A DNA stretch of 64,000 nt. Origin: Parasponia andersonii (taxonomy: Eukaryota > Streptophyta > Magnoliopsida > Rosales > Cannabaceae). The position numbers were made by a program, and so were the translations under genes. Below the pieces are notes generated by a model, which saw only the letters and a list, made by a program, of their open reading frames with translations, searched no databases and was not told the origin of the DNA. This document shows, one piece after another, positions 23,751 to 34,699 of this stretch (position 1 is the first letter of the stretch; every line of letters begins with the position of its first letter). Location: assembly GCA_002914805.1 (NCBI GenBank), contig JXTB01000041.1, positions 288,856 through 352,855 on the forward strand. The letters run 5' to 3'.

Positions 23751-24288
23751 GTAAGGATATTCATTCGTTCTAATTTATACTTTTTTAACATATTTATATT
23801 CGATGGTATGGATTTTATTCAATCTAATTCACATAAAATATTTAAACCAATCCAATCTAATCCATAAATGTGCAGATTAGATTGGATAGTTGGACTTGAT
23901 AAATAAACTTTTAAAATTGGACTTCATGTCAATTTTTGTCTTAAATTATTTAATTTTGGTACAAATTTGAGTATTTTTTTTTATAAATTTAGTCGCTTAT
24001 TGATCATATATATATATATGCATATAAATAAAAAACAAACTATTAAAATTTAAAATTAAACTTAATTTAAATCCAAAATATTAAATAATATATATTTTAT
24101 TTAAAAATCTATATATTATATGCGGATTAGATTGAATCGGTTATTTTTCAAAGTAGATAAAATATTTGATCCATATAAATACGAATTTCAATTTTTGAAT
24201 CCAATCTAATATGGTACTTTGTAAATTAGATTAGATTAAATTGTGCAGATTAGATCGAATAATGTATGTTAACACCCCTGCCTTTTCA
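23751..24288. mobile_element. Probable hAT-like non-autonomous element
   Basis: The right end reads ttaacacccctg and, reversed, starts caggggtgttaac, a common terminus of plant hAT-type elements. The left end (taaggatattcattcgttct) is a weaker match to it. The interior repeats taatctaat/agattagatt words in both orientations, as such MITEs often do. No clear 8-bp target duplication is visible, so the borders are uncertain. Confidence 0.4.
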
Positions 24289-25250
24289 GTATAAAAACCC
24301 GTTTTATACAAACGAGATAGAGCATGCACTTAAATGGAGCGACATATATTAATAGGCTATTAAAATATTATCAAAATAATGTTTTATAAGTTAGAATTGT
24401 TAGTATACAAATACAAACGCATCGAGGATTTTTATTTTATTTTATTAATAAAGAAAATGGGCTCCTTACAACAGTCCAGGCCTAAAGTTTTAGGCTAAAA
24501 TATTGAAAAATCCGGGTTGATTTAGAAAAATATAACTTTTAAAAGTTATTTTTTAAAAAGAGTATTATATTTAAAAAGTATTTAGAAAAATATCACATAG
24601 GTTCTTAGAAAAATATCAAATAGGGTTACCTTAACGAATGATTTATTTGAGATAACTATTCTGATTACTACTACTAATTTGAGCATCATCGCATTAGTAA
24701 AAATAAGTATTTTTCTAATTTGTTTTTTAAAATTGGTATGTTTATAAATAAATCTCAAAATTTTCAAACAAATTTAAAATTCGAGATTCTTTCAGTTTCT
24801 TCTTTTTTTTTTTTTTTTAAGTCATAAAGTCAAATTTCCTCAAAGGAAATAGCTTAGTCTATCCTTGATGCACATTTAATATTTGTTCTCGAAATTTAAT
24901 TTCTTTATATACAATTGGAAAAGATCTTTCACTCAAAAAAAAAAAAAAAAAGTGGACAAGATCTGAATCCCAGATGATGGGCCTTAATAAAGATGAAACT
25001 TGGACCTATAGCTTTTGTGTGGTCCAGAGTGTGTACAACCCAAAAATGGCTTACGAACCATACGACAGAATATTAAACGGAATATCTCAATCCAAACAAA
25101 ACCCTCGAAATTTCTCAACCTCTAACCTTTTTCTTCTTCTTCTTCTTCTTCCTTCTCCTCCTTCACCGATGGAATTGACCATTAACACCCCATTACTCCT
25201 GCTGCTGCTGCTGCTGCTACTACATCGCCATTATCAGCGTTACTGATGAC
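24289..25250. other. Upstream region of the Nudix-like gene
   Basis: AT-rich, with poly-T and poly-A runs near 24803 and 24938. The last 150 bp contain (TTC)n at about 25130-25160 and (CTG)n at about 25199-25217. These lie just before the start codon and probably form the 5' leader. Confidence 0.45.
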
Positions 25251-26108
25251 ATGTCACCCCCAAACCCACACCAACCACCAATCAGGAACTGCCACGTCAA
25301 CCTTCCCCACAAGCTCTCGACCCTACCCGATCTTTTTCTCACGGCCCTCTCCGTCTGCTTCCTCTTCTCCTCCTCCTCCGCCGCAGCCGGCTCCAGACCC
25401 CTCTTCTCCAGAATCCCAATTATTACTTTCCCTTTTTGCCCTCGTCGTTTTCTCAAATTCTCAACCATGTCCCTCCGCCGTACCCACTTCGCGAACCCGC
25501 AGTCCCTGTCGGAATGGCTCAAGCCCCGGCTGCCCTCCGACTCGTTCGCCTCCTGGGGGGTCAAGCCTGGGACCAAGAACGTCCACAACCTCTGGCTCGA
25601 GCTCTCCGAGGGCGAGACCTCGCTCGCCGACTCCTCCCCTCCGGTCCGTACGGTTCACGTCGTCACGGTCCGGATCCTCGACAAGGATAACCGGATTTTG
25701 ATCGAGTCCCACCAGGAGTTATCGGACGGCAGCGTCCGGAGCCGGGAGCGCCCGTTGTCGGAGAAGATGAAGCCCTCTGAAGATCTCGAGTCGGCGGTGG
25801 TCCGTGCGGTCGACGAAGAGCTGGGTTCGATAATAAGCGGCTCCGGCAACATTCCCGGCGTTGAAATTGTTCCCGGGTCGTATCGGAGGAAGGTGGAGGA
25901 GCGGAATTCGGTTTCGTACCCGGGCTTGCCTGCTCGGTATGAATTGCATTCGGTGGAAGCTGTCGTGGATGGCCTCCCTGATGGAGAATTTTGCACGGTG
26001 GAGGAAGAAGAATACGTTGATTGCGAAAATTCGAGGGTTGCAGATGAAGCTGTTTCTGTAAAGAAGCATTTTTGGAGATGGGTTAGTGCCGATTCGGTTA
26101 AACCTTGA
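25251..26108 (+). CDS. Nudix-like protein of unknown function
   Basis: Single-exon 285-residue protein, much more GC-rich than its surroundings. The core from Met73 onward looks like a conserved plant family of uncharacterised proteins. Residues 134-150 form a beta-rich stretch (TVHVVTVRILDKDNRIL), followed by EDLESAVVRAVDEELGS at 177-193. That stretch resembles the R-E-x2-E-E-x-G part of a Nudix box with the first catalytic Glu of REUxEE replaced by Ala-Val, so hydrolase activity is doubtful. The C-terminus is HFWRWVSADSVKP. The 72 residues before Met73 include a hydrophobic segment (about 25-50) and Arg-rich sequence that could be an organelle-targeting extension. The shorter start at 25467 is the alternative. 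Substrate and location are unknown. Confidence 0.8.
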   Translation: MSPPNPHQPPIRNCHVNLPHKLSTLPDLFLTALSVCFLFSSSSAAAGSRPLFSRIPIITFPFCPRRFLKFSTMSLRRTHFANPQSLSEWLKPRLPSDSFASWGVKPGTKNVHNLWLELSEGETSLADSSPPVRTVHVVTVRILDKDNRILIESHQELSDGSVRSRERPLSEKMKPSEDLESAVVRAVDEELGSIISGSGNIPGVEIVPGSYRRKVEERNSVSYPGLPARYELHSVEAVVDGLPDGEFCTVEEEEYVDCENSRVADEAVSVKKHFWRWVSADSVKP

Positions 26109-28496
26109 TTTAGTATTGTTTGAGTTTGATTAATAGGTTTGGAGAAATAATTTACTTGTTAAGTTTATAATACAAATGTTTTGAGAGGCTTTGGCCTTTT
26201 GAGTCTTTAATCGAATGATTATTTAGGATGATCACGACTAAGGTCTTTTTGGCATTGTACAGAGGAAATAATTGTGATTATAATAGAAGTATGGTTTCAA
26301 TTTTGAGATTATGTAAAGATTATGGCTTTTATAGTAATTAATAAGAGTACATATTCTTTTGAGCTTATGTAAAGATTATGGCTTTTGCTGTAATGGATAA
26401 GAGCACGTATTCTTCTGAGATTGTAGTCATTTTTGCTTTAGTTTATAGCATACCTTTACTTTATTCAGTATCTTATGGGCAACACTCTTGTCATCTTTTG
26501 TTTTTGGAATTGAAGGTTTGTTTACTCACACAATCACACATGGCACAATATTAGTAACTTTAGTACCATCAGTTTCCTGTGTTGGAATGTGGCAGTGGAA
26601 CACAATTGGCTTAGCAAATTTACATTCTGATTACGTGAGAGGATTTTGGCGAAAAGAAACGAAAAGAATATGAATAATCACTTGAATGGAAAAACAGCTG
26701 AAAAAGAACTGTCCCAGTGGTTGATGACTGATGATTATGATTCCTATACCTTAAACTAAATATAGTGGAGCGAAACCGTAGCACTAAGCGACATGAATAG
26801 GCGTAAGCTAAGGTTTTTAGAAAACACAACTATCTGCTTATCTTTTGGTTCACTTTTTCGTATCTTGGATCAACTTGTCGTCCATCAGCAATGTATATCA
26901 ATGCCGTTGATATAGACTCTGGCTGATGAGGGGGCAGAAGATTGTGCATGTCAATTCCACAGATAAAGGGATTGCTTTTTCGTTAGAAAACTATGTTTTA
27001 GCTTGTGTTACAATTTACATTATGGAGTTTGAATCATCATCAAACTTTTAAAAAGCCAACATTATGAAGTTGGGATCGTAGCGGCTGATGGAATGGGTCA
27101 TGATAAATGCCTAATTGATTCCATTTACTTTGTTACTAACTTCTTATTGCTAGACCCTTTGCAAAATATACGGGGAGGTGTGGCAGAGGAAAATAGAAAT
27201 CCTGCTATATAAATTAGAATGGACTAGCTAGTAATCCTGCATTGTGCACATTCTTGTTTATCAACCTGATCTATTATTTTGGTGGATCTCATCAGTGAAT
27301 TGAAATTAAACTATTCGTAACTAAATAGGTAGTAACTCTTTGTTTATTCATTATTTAGTAATTAATAAGTCCATTTGTTGTGGATTCCAGTTAGTTTTTT
27401 CAGAATTCTTCTGGTTTGAATTAAGCAGTTTAACTTTTTCTTTATGGGGAAACACCTTTTTTGAAGATAGGATTGGGGAATCTGGTCAAGTCAAAGCTAT
27501 TTGAATAGTCACCATGACTAACATTTTAATTTTATTGAGGAAGAATGAAGGTCTTGAAGGAGAGTTAGAGAGATGGAGAGCCATGGTTATATGACTTTCA
27601 CATTGAAAATCTACAAGTAAATGGTTGAGCGGGGAAATATTACTAATTTTTACTATGAATTTGTATGTCATGATTTCTGTGACCATATTGACTATTTTCC
27701 CCGTTATGAATTCCCCGGATCTTCTAACGGTTGTGACTTTGTTATGCTTTTAGATCTTCTGATTCTTCTTCTTTCTTGCTTCAAAATTGTGGTTGTGATT
27801 CAGTTTATACACCACAATTGCTGGTCCTCATGATATTGTAATCTTCTATCTGGTTTATACCCTTGCTTGATTCTTGACCTGGGGATATTCGTATCATTAT
27901 AGTAAATAATCAGCTGCCTGTTCAAGACTGGGGGTCACATCTTAGCCGCAGATTTGAGGAAAAAAGGGCAAAAGTCTTGATTTATCTACACATGTAAAAA
28001 AGAAAAAATAATTCTCTTTTGAATTAGGAATATGTATATAAAGGTGAATTACATGATGTAAATAGAATACTACAATGAAGTCTTTTTACTATGTTGAACC
28101 TCCTTGAGGGTGGTTCAGTTTCTACAGGTGTGATCTTGACTTGTGAAGATAATAGTTTGTTTGAAAAAGCCCCTCCTTTATCAAAGGTGTGTAACTGTAG
28201 GGACAGCTGGCAATTTGGACTTTGCCGATGACTGGATCAGTCCAGACCAGAAATAGAACTTTTTACTCGGGTGTTTAAGAAACGCTGTTCTAAGTTGAAT
28301 ACTAATACTATTTAAGCATTTTACTTAGTGTTCTAAGTTGAATACTAATACTATTTAAGCATTTTACTTAGTGTCTTGGTTCGCCTAGTCCTTCACCCGT
28401 TATGCATTTCTATTGTTCGTCTTTGTTTATACTAAACTCTTCTTTAGTGGCTTTTATAAGCAAAGTTGTTTTTATGATTTAAAAGAACGAAGATTC
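26109..28496. other. 3' flank and intergenic sequence with two small tandem duplications
   Basis: Presumably begins with the 3' untranslated region. A 56-bp unit containing atgtaaagattatggctttt is duplicated at about 26304-26419. A 43-bp unit from ttctaagttgaatactaata to attttacttagtg is duplicated exactly at 28288-28373. No protein frame of note. Confidence 0.5.
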
Positions 28497-28800
28497 TGTT
28501 GGAGCGATTCTTATCAGCTGTCCACGTGTCTCTGAACTGCTGACGTTGTATCTTTCAACTGTCCATGTATCCTTGCTATCCCAGTGTGCTTTTTACTTCA
28601 AGTCGGGTGGAGAGGCGGGGGTGGCCACCTGCAAAGACTCTCCGATGCTTAAATCAGTTGTTTATCCCTGAGGCTGAGAAGCAAAGATTCAGTTTTTCTT
28701 TTTATATGTCTATCTTAATCTCCCCTTTTTTTTCGAGGGGGAAGCAAGACTTATATACATAATTCTGGAACTTTGAGCTTTTTTCGGCTCACAATCTCAG
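28497..28800 (-). repeat. Truncated LTR (element 3' LTR)
   Basis: Starts tgttggagcgattcttatca and aligns closely with 31550-31857, including ctgcaaagactctccgatgc and gtctatcttaatctcccc. Similarity stops at cacaatctcag, after which unrelated GC-rich sequence of the antisense ORF region begins. The missing part corresponds to the U3-side end in element orientation. Confidence 0.85.
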
Positions 28801-28956
28801 GCTTATATACAAAGGGTCGAGGGCTCCGCCCATTAGTAACTTCGCCCCTCTGCCCCCCGAAGGCTCTATTATTTTAGGGAGGAGGCACCTGAAATGGCTG
28901 CGGTTTCCCTTATTCCCCTGATCCATTAGTTCTTCGCTCTGACGGGGATTCACCCG

Positions 28957-29894
28957 ATGCAGCTAAACGCTAACGGGGTCATGGTCTTGATGGGGTTCTC
29001 TGCTCTGTCAGTTCTCCTTAACGTGCATATCGACCTGGAGGTGGTCTTTTATGCCTACAAGCTCACCCTCATCCCCAAAAAGAGCTCCTACCCCATTTTC
29101 TACTTCCAGCCGCTCCCGAGATGCCATATTTTCTGGGGCTTGGCGAGGTCGGATAAGCAATGGGACTCCCACTCTAGGCTGTATGCCGTCGGAGGGGCGT
29201 GATGCTCTCCTTGGGTGAATGGGGAACACTTCCAAGTTCCTTCGTTTTTTTCTGCAATGTAAGTACTAAGTTGTGATTTTTTGGGTATGTGTACACCTCG
29301 TCTGTTATTATTCATGATATTTTGCTTTGTGCAGCCTCTGCGGAAGAAAGCAGGTTTGAGCCGCAACTGTCGACGGGGCGGCTCGAGGAGCTGGAGGGGA
29401 TCGTCATCTTTGGGTCCTTTGGGGATTGCCGACACATCCAGGTCGTCCTGAATCCTAGGTGATAAACATGATGCCTAGGATCATCTCATATCTCCTCTTC
29501 CCGTTGGACACCTGGGTCATTACAAAGCACCTGCGGAGCCAGCTTGACGCCTCGGCTCTGAACCGGTTCCGCCGGGATGAGCAGAGTCGCATCGCCATGG
29601 TGGGTCGTCAGATCACGGCCTCGAGCCAGCTGGCGGGTCCCAATGACCTGGTGGCGCCGACCGGCCACGAGCTCGAAGAGGCGGTGAGACTCGTGGCCGA
29701 GGAGTGCGTCAGGCTTCGTAGAGAGGAAACCGCCGCCCCTAAGAGGGTTAAGGGTGAGTTCATTTTCGCATCCTAGGGCTTCGTCGATCAGGTCATGGCT
29801 GCGTTCTAATCACGTTGCTTGCTCTTTACAGGTTCTGATGCAGGCCCTTCGACAGACCATTCCCCAGTCAAGGGGAGTGCCGGTATTCCCTAGG
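28957..29894 (+). CDS. Antisense additional ORF, plant transposon-protein-like
   Basis: GC-rich coding-like sequence on the plus strand, opposite to gag. The first piece (28957-about 29260) begins MQLNANGVMVLMGFSALSVL and has YPIFYFQPLPRCHIFWGLA. This layout recalls the domain called putative plant transposon protein (Transposase_28), often found in LTR elements rather than DNA transposons. A GTAAGT donor at about 29260 and a TGTGCAG acceptor at about 29334 fit an intron; the next piece ends VVLNPR. A third piece (about 29468-29776) includes TGHELEEAVRLVAEECVRLR, a probable coiled coil. A further GT/AG pair (about 29753 and 29831) joins a last piece ending near 29894. A one-base frame change near 29200 suggests decay. 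Function is unknown; antisense accessory ORFs between pol and the 3' LTR are known in some Ty3/gypsy lineages. Confidence 0.5.
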
Positions 29895-29928
29895 CAAGCT
29901 CGAAGGCGCCCCTTGCCGTATATGACCT

Positions 29929-31454
29929 TCATAGAGGGGACCACAGGTGTTTCACCACCGGGCGCCAACAAGCCCTCCCGGTCCGCTTGCCTTTTTCGGG
30001 CCTGGGAGTGTCTTCCTTTAACTGGCTTCCGCCGGTCTTCACGTTCTGCTTCAACTTGTCGGCATGGATCGCCATTATAACCTGCGCGTAAAAGCTACGG
30101 CAGTTGATTGTGTCATGCCCGTGATCTTTGTGAAATTGGCAGTACATGTTCCTGCATTTCATGTGCTAAGGAACATTGGACTTGGGTGGGTCTTTGAAAA
30201 TGCTCCTGTCCCTGTTCTGGAGGTAGATCACATCGATCGGCGTGTTGAGCTCGTATTTCGGCAGCGGGTCCCTAGACGCCTTCCTCCTCTTGCCGTCTTC
30301 TTGACCGCCTTGGGTGGGGGCTCCTTGTTTCGGAGTTGGCCCTTAGTCTGGCGCATGCCTCTTTATTCCTTGCAGGGCCGGGGTTTGCGCCGACGCTGTT
30401 GTTATCGTGGCGGAGGCCTTGGGCGTTATCTGGTGGCTTTCCAACACCCTGAATACCCCTTCCGACCTTGCCTGGACGTCTGCCATATCGTATGGCAAGT
30501 TCAAAAGCAGATGATCCGATAAAATCGATCCCGGCTGTAGGCCCCTGACGAGCGAACTTGCGGCTTGGGCCGAGTTGGCGTTGTGCACTAGGGACATCAC
30601 CTCCAGGAAACGCGACAAGTATTCTCTCGGAGACTCGTTCGCGGTTTGTTCTAACCGGTCAAGGTCTCGCATGGTTTTTTGCTACCTCCGGGCGCCCATG
30701 TATTGCTTTAAGAAAAGTTTGTAGAAATCTTCGAACCTGTTTATGGACTTCCTTGGAAGTTGTCTAAACCATAATAGGGCCGGTCCCGCCAGGGTTGTGG
30801 AGAAGACTCTGCAGGTCACAGCCTCGTCCTTGGTCTCCAAGGCCATCTTCTGTTGAAAGTGGTATATGTGATCGAGGGGGTCGGTTTTTCCCTCAAATGG
30901 TCTGAAGGTCGGAGTTGTGAAGTCTTTCGGCTTAGGTTCCAGTTGAATCCAGTCGGCGAAGGCCGTCCGGTTGATCCCTCGCACGGTCTGCTCTGCCAGA
31001 TCATCGGGGGTCTGGCTGTGATGGGCTCCGAGCCTCTTACTCAGCTCCGCCATCATTTATTGTTTCCAATTAGAAAGCACACCTTCCGGGCTTTCTTGAT
31101 GCCTTTGTCCACCGCCGCTCCGGCTCGGAAAGGCCTTATCTGGCTTTGTTGCTCCCCCTGCATCCGCGATTTGGATGGGGCGGGAACTTCCCTCGGCGGT
31201 TGGCCCCCAGACTCTTGTTGGACCTCTTCGTCAAAGTCTTCCCTTCGCCCGCTTCTAGCTTCGCTTGCCAGCAGCCCTTCGAGGCGGGTGTTATCTCTGC
31301 GTACTTCTGCAACTTCATCTTTTAAACCTAGGAGGGCAGCAAGGGCAGCAAGCATTTGGTCTAGCTTTTGTTCCAGACTCGGTCGTGCTTCCTGGGAGCT
31401 CTCTCCGGCGTCGGGATGTGTGCTCCTGTTTGTTATTCTTGAGGGTGCCATCAT
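29929..31454 (-). pseudogene. Ty3/gypsy gag polyprotein, broken
   Basis: The minus-strand reading starts MMAPSRITNRSTHPDAGESS at 31454. It has an acidic/coiled N-terminal part (LEQKLDQMLAALAALLGLKD), then, after a frame change at 31053-31056, the retrotransposon gag core DHIYHFQQKMALETKDEAV and LLWFRQLPRKSINRFEDF. A stop codon at 30682-30684 interrupts the core, which continues in the same frame with DLDRLEQTANESPREYLSRF. Near 30130 the frame encodes KCRNMYCQFHKDHGHDTINC, the conserved region after the core. Nothing recognisable of protease follows. Gag forms the particle in which reverse transcription takes place; this copy cannot make it. Confidence 0.85.
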
Positions 31455-31530
31455 CCGACGTTGTATGGCCTTTTGTTCGGGGAGAGCGCGATTGTGAGTC
31501 TCCTACTCTTTCTCTCGCGCTCAACGATTT

Positions 31531-31546
31531 CCCACAGACGACGCCA
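31531..31546 (-). other. Primer-binding site of the minus-strand element
   Basis: Reads TGGCGTCGTCTGTGGG on the minus strand, three bases inside the LTR end at 31550. The form TGGCGCCGTCTGTGGG directly after the 5' LTR is widespread in plant Ty3/gypsy elements. This fixes the element orientation as minus. Confidence 0.75.
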
Positions 31547-31549
31547 AAC

Positions 31550-32223
31550 TGTTGGAGCGATTCTTACCAGCTGTCCACGTGTCTCTGAACTGCTGACGTT
31601 GTATCTTCCAACTGTCCACGTATCCTTGCTATCCCAGCGTGCTTTTTACTTCAAGTCGGGTCGGAGATGCGTGGGTGGCTACCTGCAAAGACTCTCCGAT
31701 GCTTAAGTCAGTTGTTTATCCCTGAGGCTGAGAAGCGAAGATTTAGTTTTTCTTTTCATATGTCTATCTTAATCTCCCCCTTTTTTTCGAGGGAGAAGCA
31801 AGGTTTATTATATATATAATTCTGGAACTGAGAGCTTTTTCCGGCTCTCAATCCCAGGATTGAGTACCTTTTTTCATCATAATTTACTCTAAAGATCACG
31901 GACCGTGATTACCGTGATTTCCCTTGCATCGTCGTGGCCTGTTTTTCGCCGTCCCCTACGACTCGAGCCTGTCGGGGGCGAGACTTTGACAAATCGTCGT
32001 TCTGTCAGGGCGGTTTGCCCAATGTGCGCACCTACCCAGGATCGCATTAAATGTCTTGTCTGGGTCTGGAGTAGCGCGTTGCCTCCTATGGTCTTCTGGC
32101 GGAAGACCCTCGAGGCTTCTGACCCTCAGCTGTCGAGACAAGAACTGGATTGGGTCGAACTGTCCAGGATCTGGGATGGATTCGGCCCTGGCCTCGGACA
32201 GCCCATGAGCCTATACGGTATCA
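31550..32223 (-). repeat. Full LTR (element 5' LTR)
   Basis: 674 bp, from tgttggagcgattc to cggtatca in plus orientation, so it ends in TG and CA as LTRs should. It shares its whole length with the solo LTR at 11998. The outer border is set by the loss of similarity to the solo LTR and by the CA end, and may be off by a few bases. Confidence 0.75.
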
Positions 32224-34014
32224 CGTGTGACTCGCGTGACTTTTAAATGGTTACTCTGGACACGCGTCAGATGGTGTACCTCCTTTGTGACCTGCTCTGC
32301 CATGGTACGTGATCTAGGAACGGGTCCCACAGATTCTTTGAGTTTATTGACTTGAATTGGTTTACTTGTGTAACTAGAACTTGCTTTTGGACTTTGTTAT
32401 GCTTGTTGATATTTTTTAATGCATCGGTTGCACTCTGCTTTTGGTGGGGCGTTAGCTTCTCACACGCGGTGCTGCTGTTCCGGACAAGTAAGTTTGGTGG
32501 TTCTTTATGATGGTGGGGTCTAAAAGAGCATCAGGAAAGACTCAAAAAGCAGCTTTTGTTTTGGTAAGCTCAAGAAATTAAAGGGTAATTCTTGGGGTCA
32601 TTCTTATTTTGTTATAGTAAAACCATTTTACATAGGAAGCTTGTTCATTAGAACTTAGCAAATTTGAGATTTACCTGAGGATAAAATGATGGTAAATAAT
32701 TCCTTCTTTGAATGACTCTCAATAGTTTCTATTCTGGGTTTTCCAAATTTTAGCTATGTAATGATCTTTTTTTGTTTTGTGGGGACATTTCAGGTTGGAG
32801 GTGCTAGCTTTTAAGATCCTGGGAAAGCAAACTTACTTTTGAAACAGGAGGTTTTCCCTATCTTTGGTAGTGAAAGCATTTTTTGTCTTGTATCATTATT
32901 TTTTTAACTATCATGTGCATTTTTCTTTCGATGAAAAATGTCCGCGTAAACTGACGGCCACTTTTAGTATAGGAGTTTACTAAATGAAGAAACCATAAAG
33001 GAAAAAAGACGTAAAATGAATCAAAGTGGAGGGGGTTGATGGCAGATATGCAGGTGTGTGCTTATAACCCTTTCTTCCCACGCAAATCTTGAACTGTGGT
33101 TTTCGGCTAATCTATTTAAATAGATGATTAATGATTGGATAAACTTGATTTAATTATGGGTCATTCGTACTTTTTTACGAAGACGATAAGAATTGATTAT
33201 ATCATGGTTTGATTCTATCCTTATCACCAGCAGTGTATAGCCTTATTATACACGATGGAATGAGTTTTTTCTTTAGTGTTTATATTTTGCAGAACCGTAT
33301 ATTTTCAGTATATTCATTTTGAACCATCATATTTCATTCCCTGGGTATGGTTCAAAGCAGGCAAAAAAAAAAAAAAAGAGGGATCCAAGTTGCAACATTT
33401 TGATACAAAGGAATCTGGTAATTGTCTGCATGAGGCGGCAAAAATACTTTTTAAGACTTTTGATTATGAAACAGGTGAGGGATTAAAGTGTAAATTTCAG
33501 TGATTCCTTCGCCTAAGAAAGCAACCGATTTCCTTCCTTTTCCTCCTCTTTTCTCTTTAGAATCTCACCCTCATCATTCACTCTTTCACTCAAAATGACT
33601 CAGTCTTTCATATCTTCATGCCCAAAAACCAAAGCAAAGCAAAGCAACAAAGTAGAAACAACCATTATCCTTCAATATTCTCAGAAGCCCACCAAGAAAG
33701 GATCTTATTATATCTGAAATGATTTCCTTTTCTCTCTCTTTTCCTAGTCTCTACCCTTCACATGCGAAGCAATACCAAAGTCAGAAGAACAGAAAAACAA
33801 AAGAAAGAAGATATTTAGGATTATCAATCCAAACCTACTTTCCATTCTTCACACACAATAGCTACTTCTTTGTTATATCAATAGTCATTAATAAAAAACA
33901 AATACACTTCTAGCAACAAGAAGATACAATCTATACGAAAACAATCAAAACCAAAGAACCAACTCGCTGAAGAACAGGGAGTTATATATATTAATAATGT
34001 TAGGATTCCTAGTT
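32224..34014. other. Intergenic, nothing recognised
   Basis: Balanced-to-AT-rich sequence. A 75-residue frame at 33276 and a 64-residue frame at 33719 have no family features. The last part is the 3' side of the NHL gene on the minus strand. Confidence 0.4.
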
Positions 34015-34647
34015 TTAAACTGAAGTAGAGCATTGAGTCCCTGTCTTTGTTGACAGTGGACCCGTCGGAAGAGTAGGTCCGAAATCCATAACAGCAACAC
34101 AATTCACATTCAATCGGTATCTGCCGGAGACCCAAGTTCCAACCTTCCACCGGAGACGACCGTTGACTTTAAGATTCAGAACTAGTTTTCCAGCAGTCTG
34201 GTCACGTCCCACTTCATAACTAAAGGAAGGAGCCACAGGTAATCCAGTTCCTATCAGAGAAGCTGATAGGAGATTACTATCTTCGTGGCCTTGGTAGAAA
34301 GGAGGGAGAGAGGTGTAAAGAGTAATCTGTTGGCCTTTGTAAGTGGCATAAACTTGTAGCTCATCGTAGTAAATGCCCACTTTCTGGTTCGGGTTTTTGG
34401 AAAGTATAGTGAGTTGGATTGAGGAGTTGAGGAGGTGAGCGTTTGAGAGTTTGAGCTGGTAGATATCAGCTTCTTTGAGGGAGAACTCAGGCTTTGTGGG
34501 GCGAAGGATTAGCCAAACGAGGAGTATTATGGAGAGGAGTGTGGTGAAAAGAGCAGAGCCAAAAAAGACAAGCTTCTTGTAGAGCTTTTCAATGTTCACT
34601 CCTTGTTTGCCGCAGTGTTTGGGAGATTTTATGGAGATTTGAGACAT
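34015..34647 (-). CDS. NDR1/HIN1-like (NHL) LEA-2 membrane protein
   Basis: 210 residues from Met at 34647; an upstream in-frame Met at 34698 lies in a pyrimidine-rich leader (CT repeat) and is less likely. A short basic N-terminus is followed by one membrane segment (about residues 26-48: LVFFGSALFTTLLSIILLVW). The LEA-2 domain then includes the family signature NPN (residues 85-87, in SKNPNQKVGIYYDEL) and YKGQQITLYTSLPPFYQGHE. The later VNGRLRWKVGTWVSGRYRLN is also typical. NHL proteins sit in the plasma membrane and take part in defence and senescence responses; this one resembles the NHL12/YLS9-type group. Single exon. A (GA)n tract at about 34653-34670 lies in the leader. Confidence 0.9.
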   Translation of the reverse strand: MSQISIKSPKHCGKQGVNIEKLYKKLVFFGSALFTTLLSIILLVWLILRPTKPEFSLKEADIYQLKLSNAHLLNSSIQLTILSKNPNQKVGIYYDELQVYATYKGQQITLYTSLPPFYQGHEDSNLLSASLIGTGLPVAPSFSYEVGRDQTAGKLVLNLKVNGRLRWKVGTWVSGRYRLNVNCVAVMDFGPTLPTGPLSTKTGTQCSTSV

Positions 34648-34699
34648 TTGCAGAGAGAGAGAGAGAGAGAAGATGGTGAAGGGAAAGGAGGCTAACAAG

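Larger units (their letters stand above)
28497..32223 (-). mobile_element. Ty3/gypsy derivative: LTR, gag, antisense ORF, no pol
   Basis: LTR-related sequences lie at both ends and the coding order reads on the minus strand. The right LTR (element 5' LTR) spans 31550-32223. Beside it, on the minus strand, is a primer-binding-like site reading TGGCGTCGTCTGTGGG (31546-31531). A gag region follows from 31454 down to about 29929. Where protease, reverse transcriptase and integrase would be expected there is instead a plus-strand, intron-containing ORF (28957-29890). The left LTR (28497-28800) keeps only the part equivalent to 31550-31857 of the right one. No matching target-site duplication is found, so the left part has probably been cut by deletion. 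The solo LTR at 11998 is another copy of this family. Confidence 0.85.

Noticed and set aside
24974..25246. 90-residue frame upstream of the Nudix-like gene
   Set aside because: It consists of leader sequence with (TTC)n and (CTG)n repeats translated as Leu runs.
25220..25996. Several long minus-strand and out-of-frame plus-strand frames
   Set aside because: They overlap the GC-rich Nudix-like gene, where stop codons are rare in all frames, and have no domain features.
28957..29202. Plus-strand frame read as an independent cellular gene
   Set aside because: It lies between a gag region and an LTR and resembles the transposon-protein domain found inside LTR elements, so it is treated as part of the element.
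30064..30522. 152-residue plus-strand frame
   Set aside because: It is antisense to gag, whose residues (DHIYHFQQ, WFRQLP) are recognisable on the minus strand.
30853..31497. 214-residue plus-strand frame, one of the longest in the window
   Set aside because: It is the complement of the gag N-terminal region and has the Ser/Leu/Arg-rich composition of a shadow frame.
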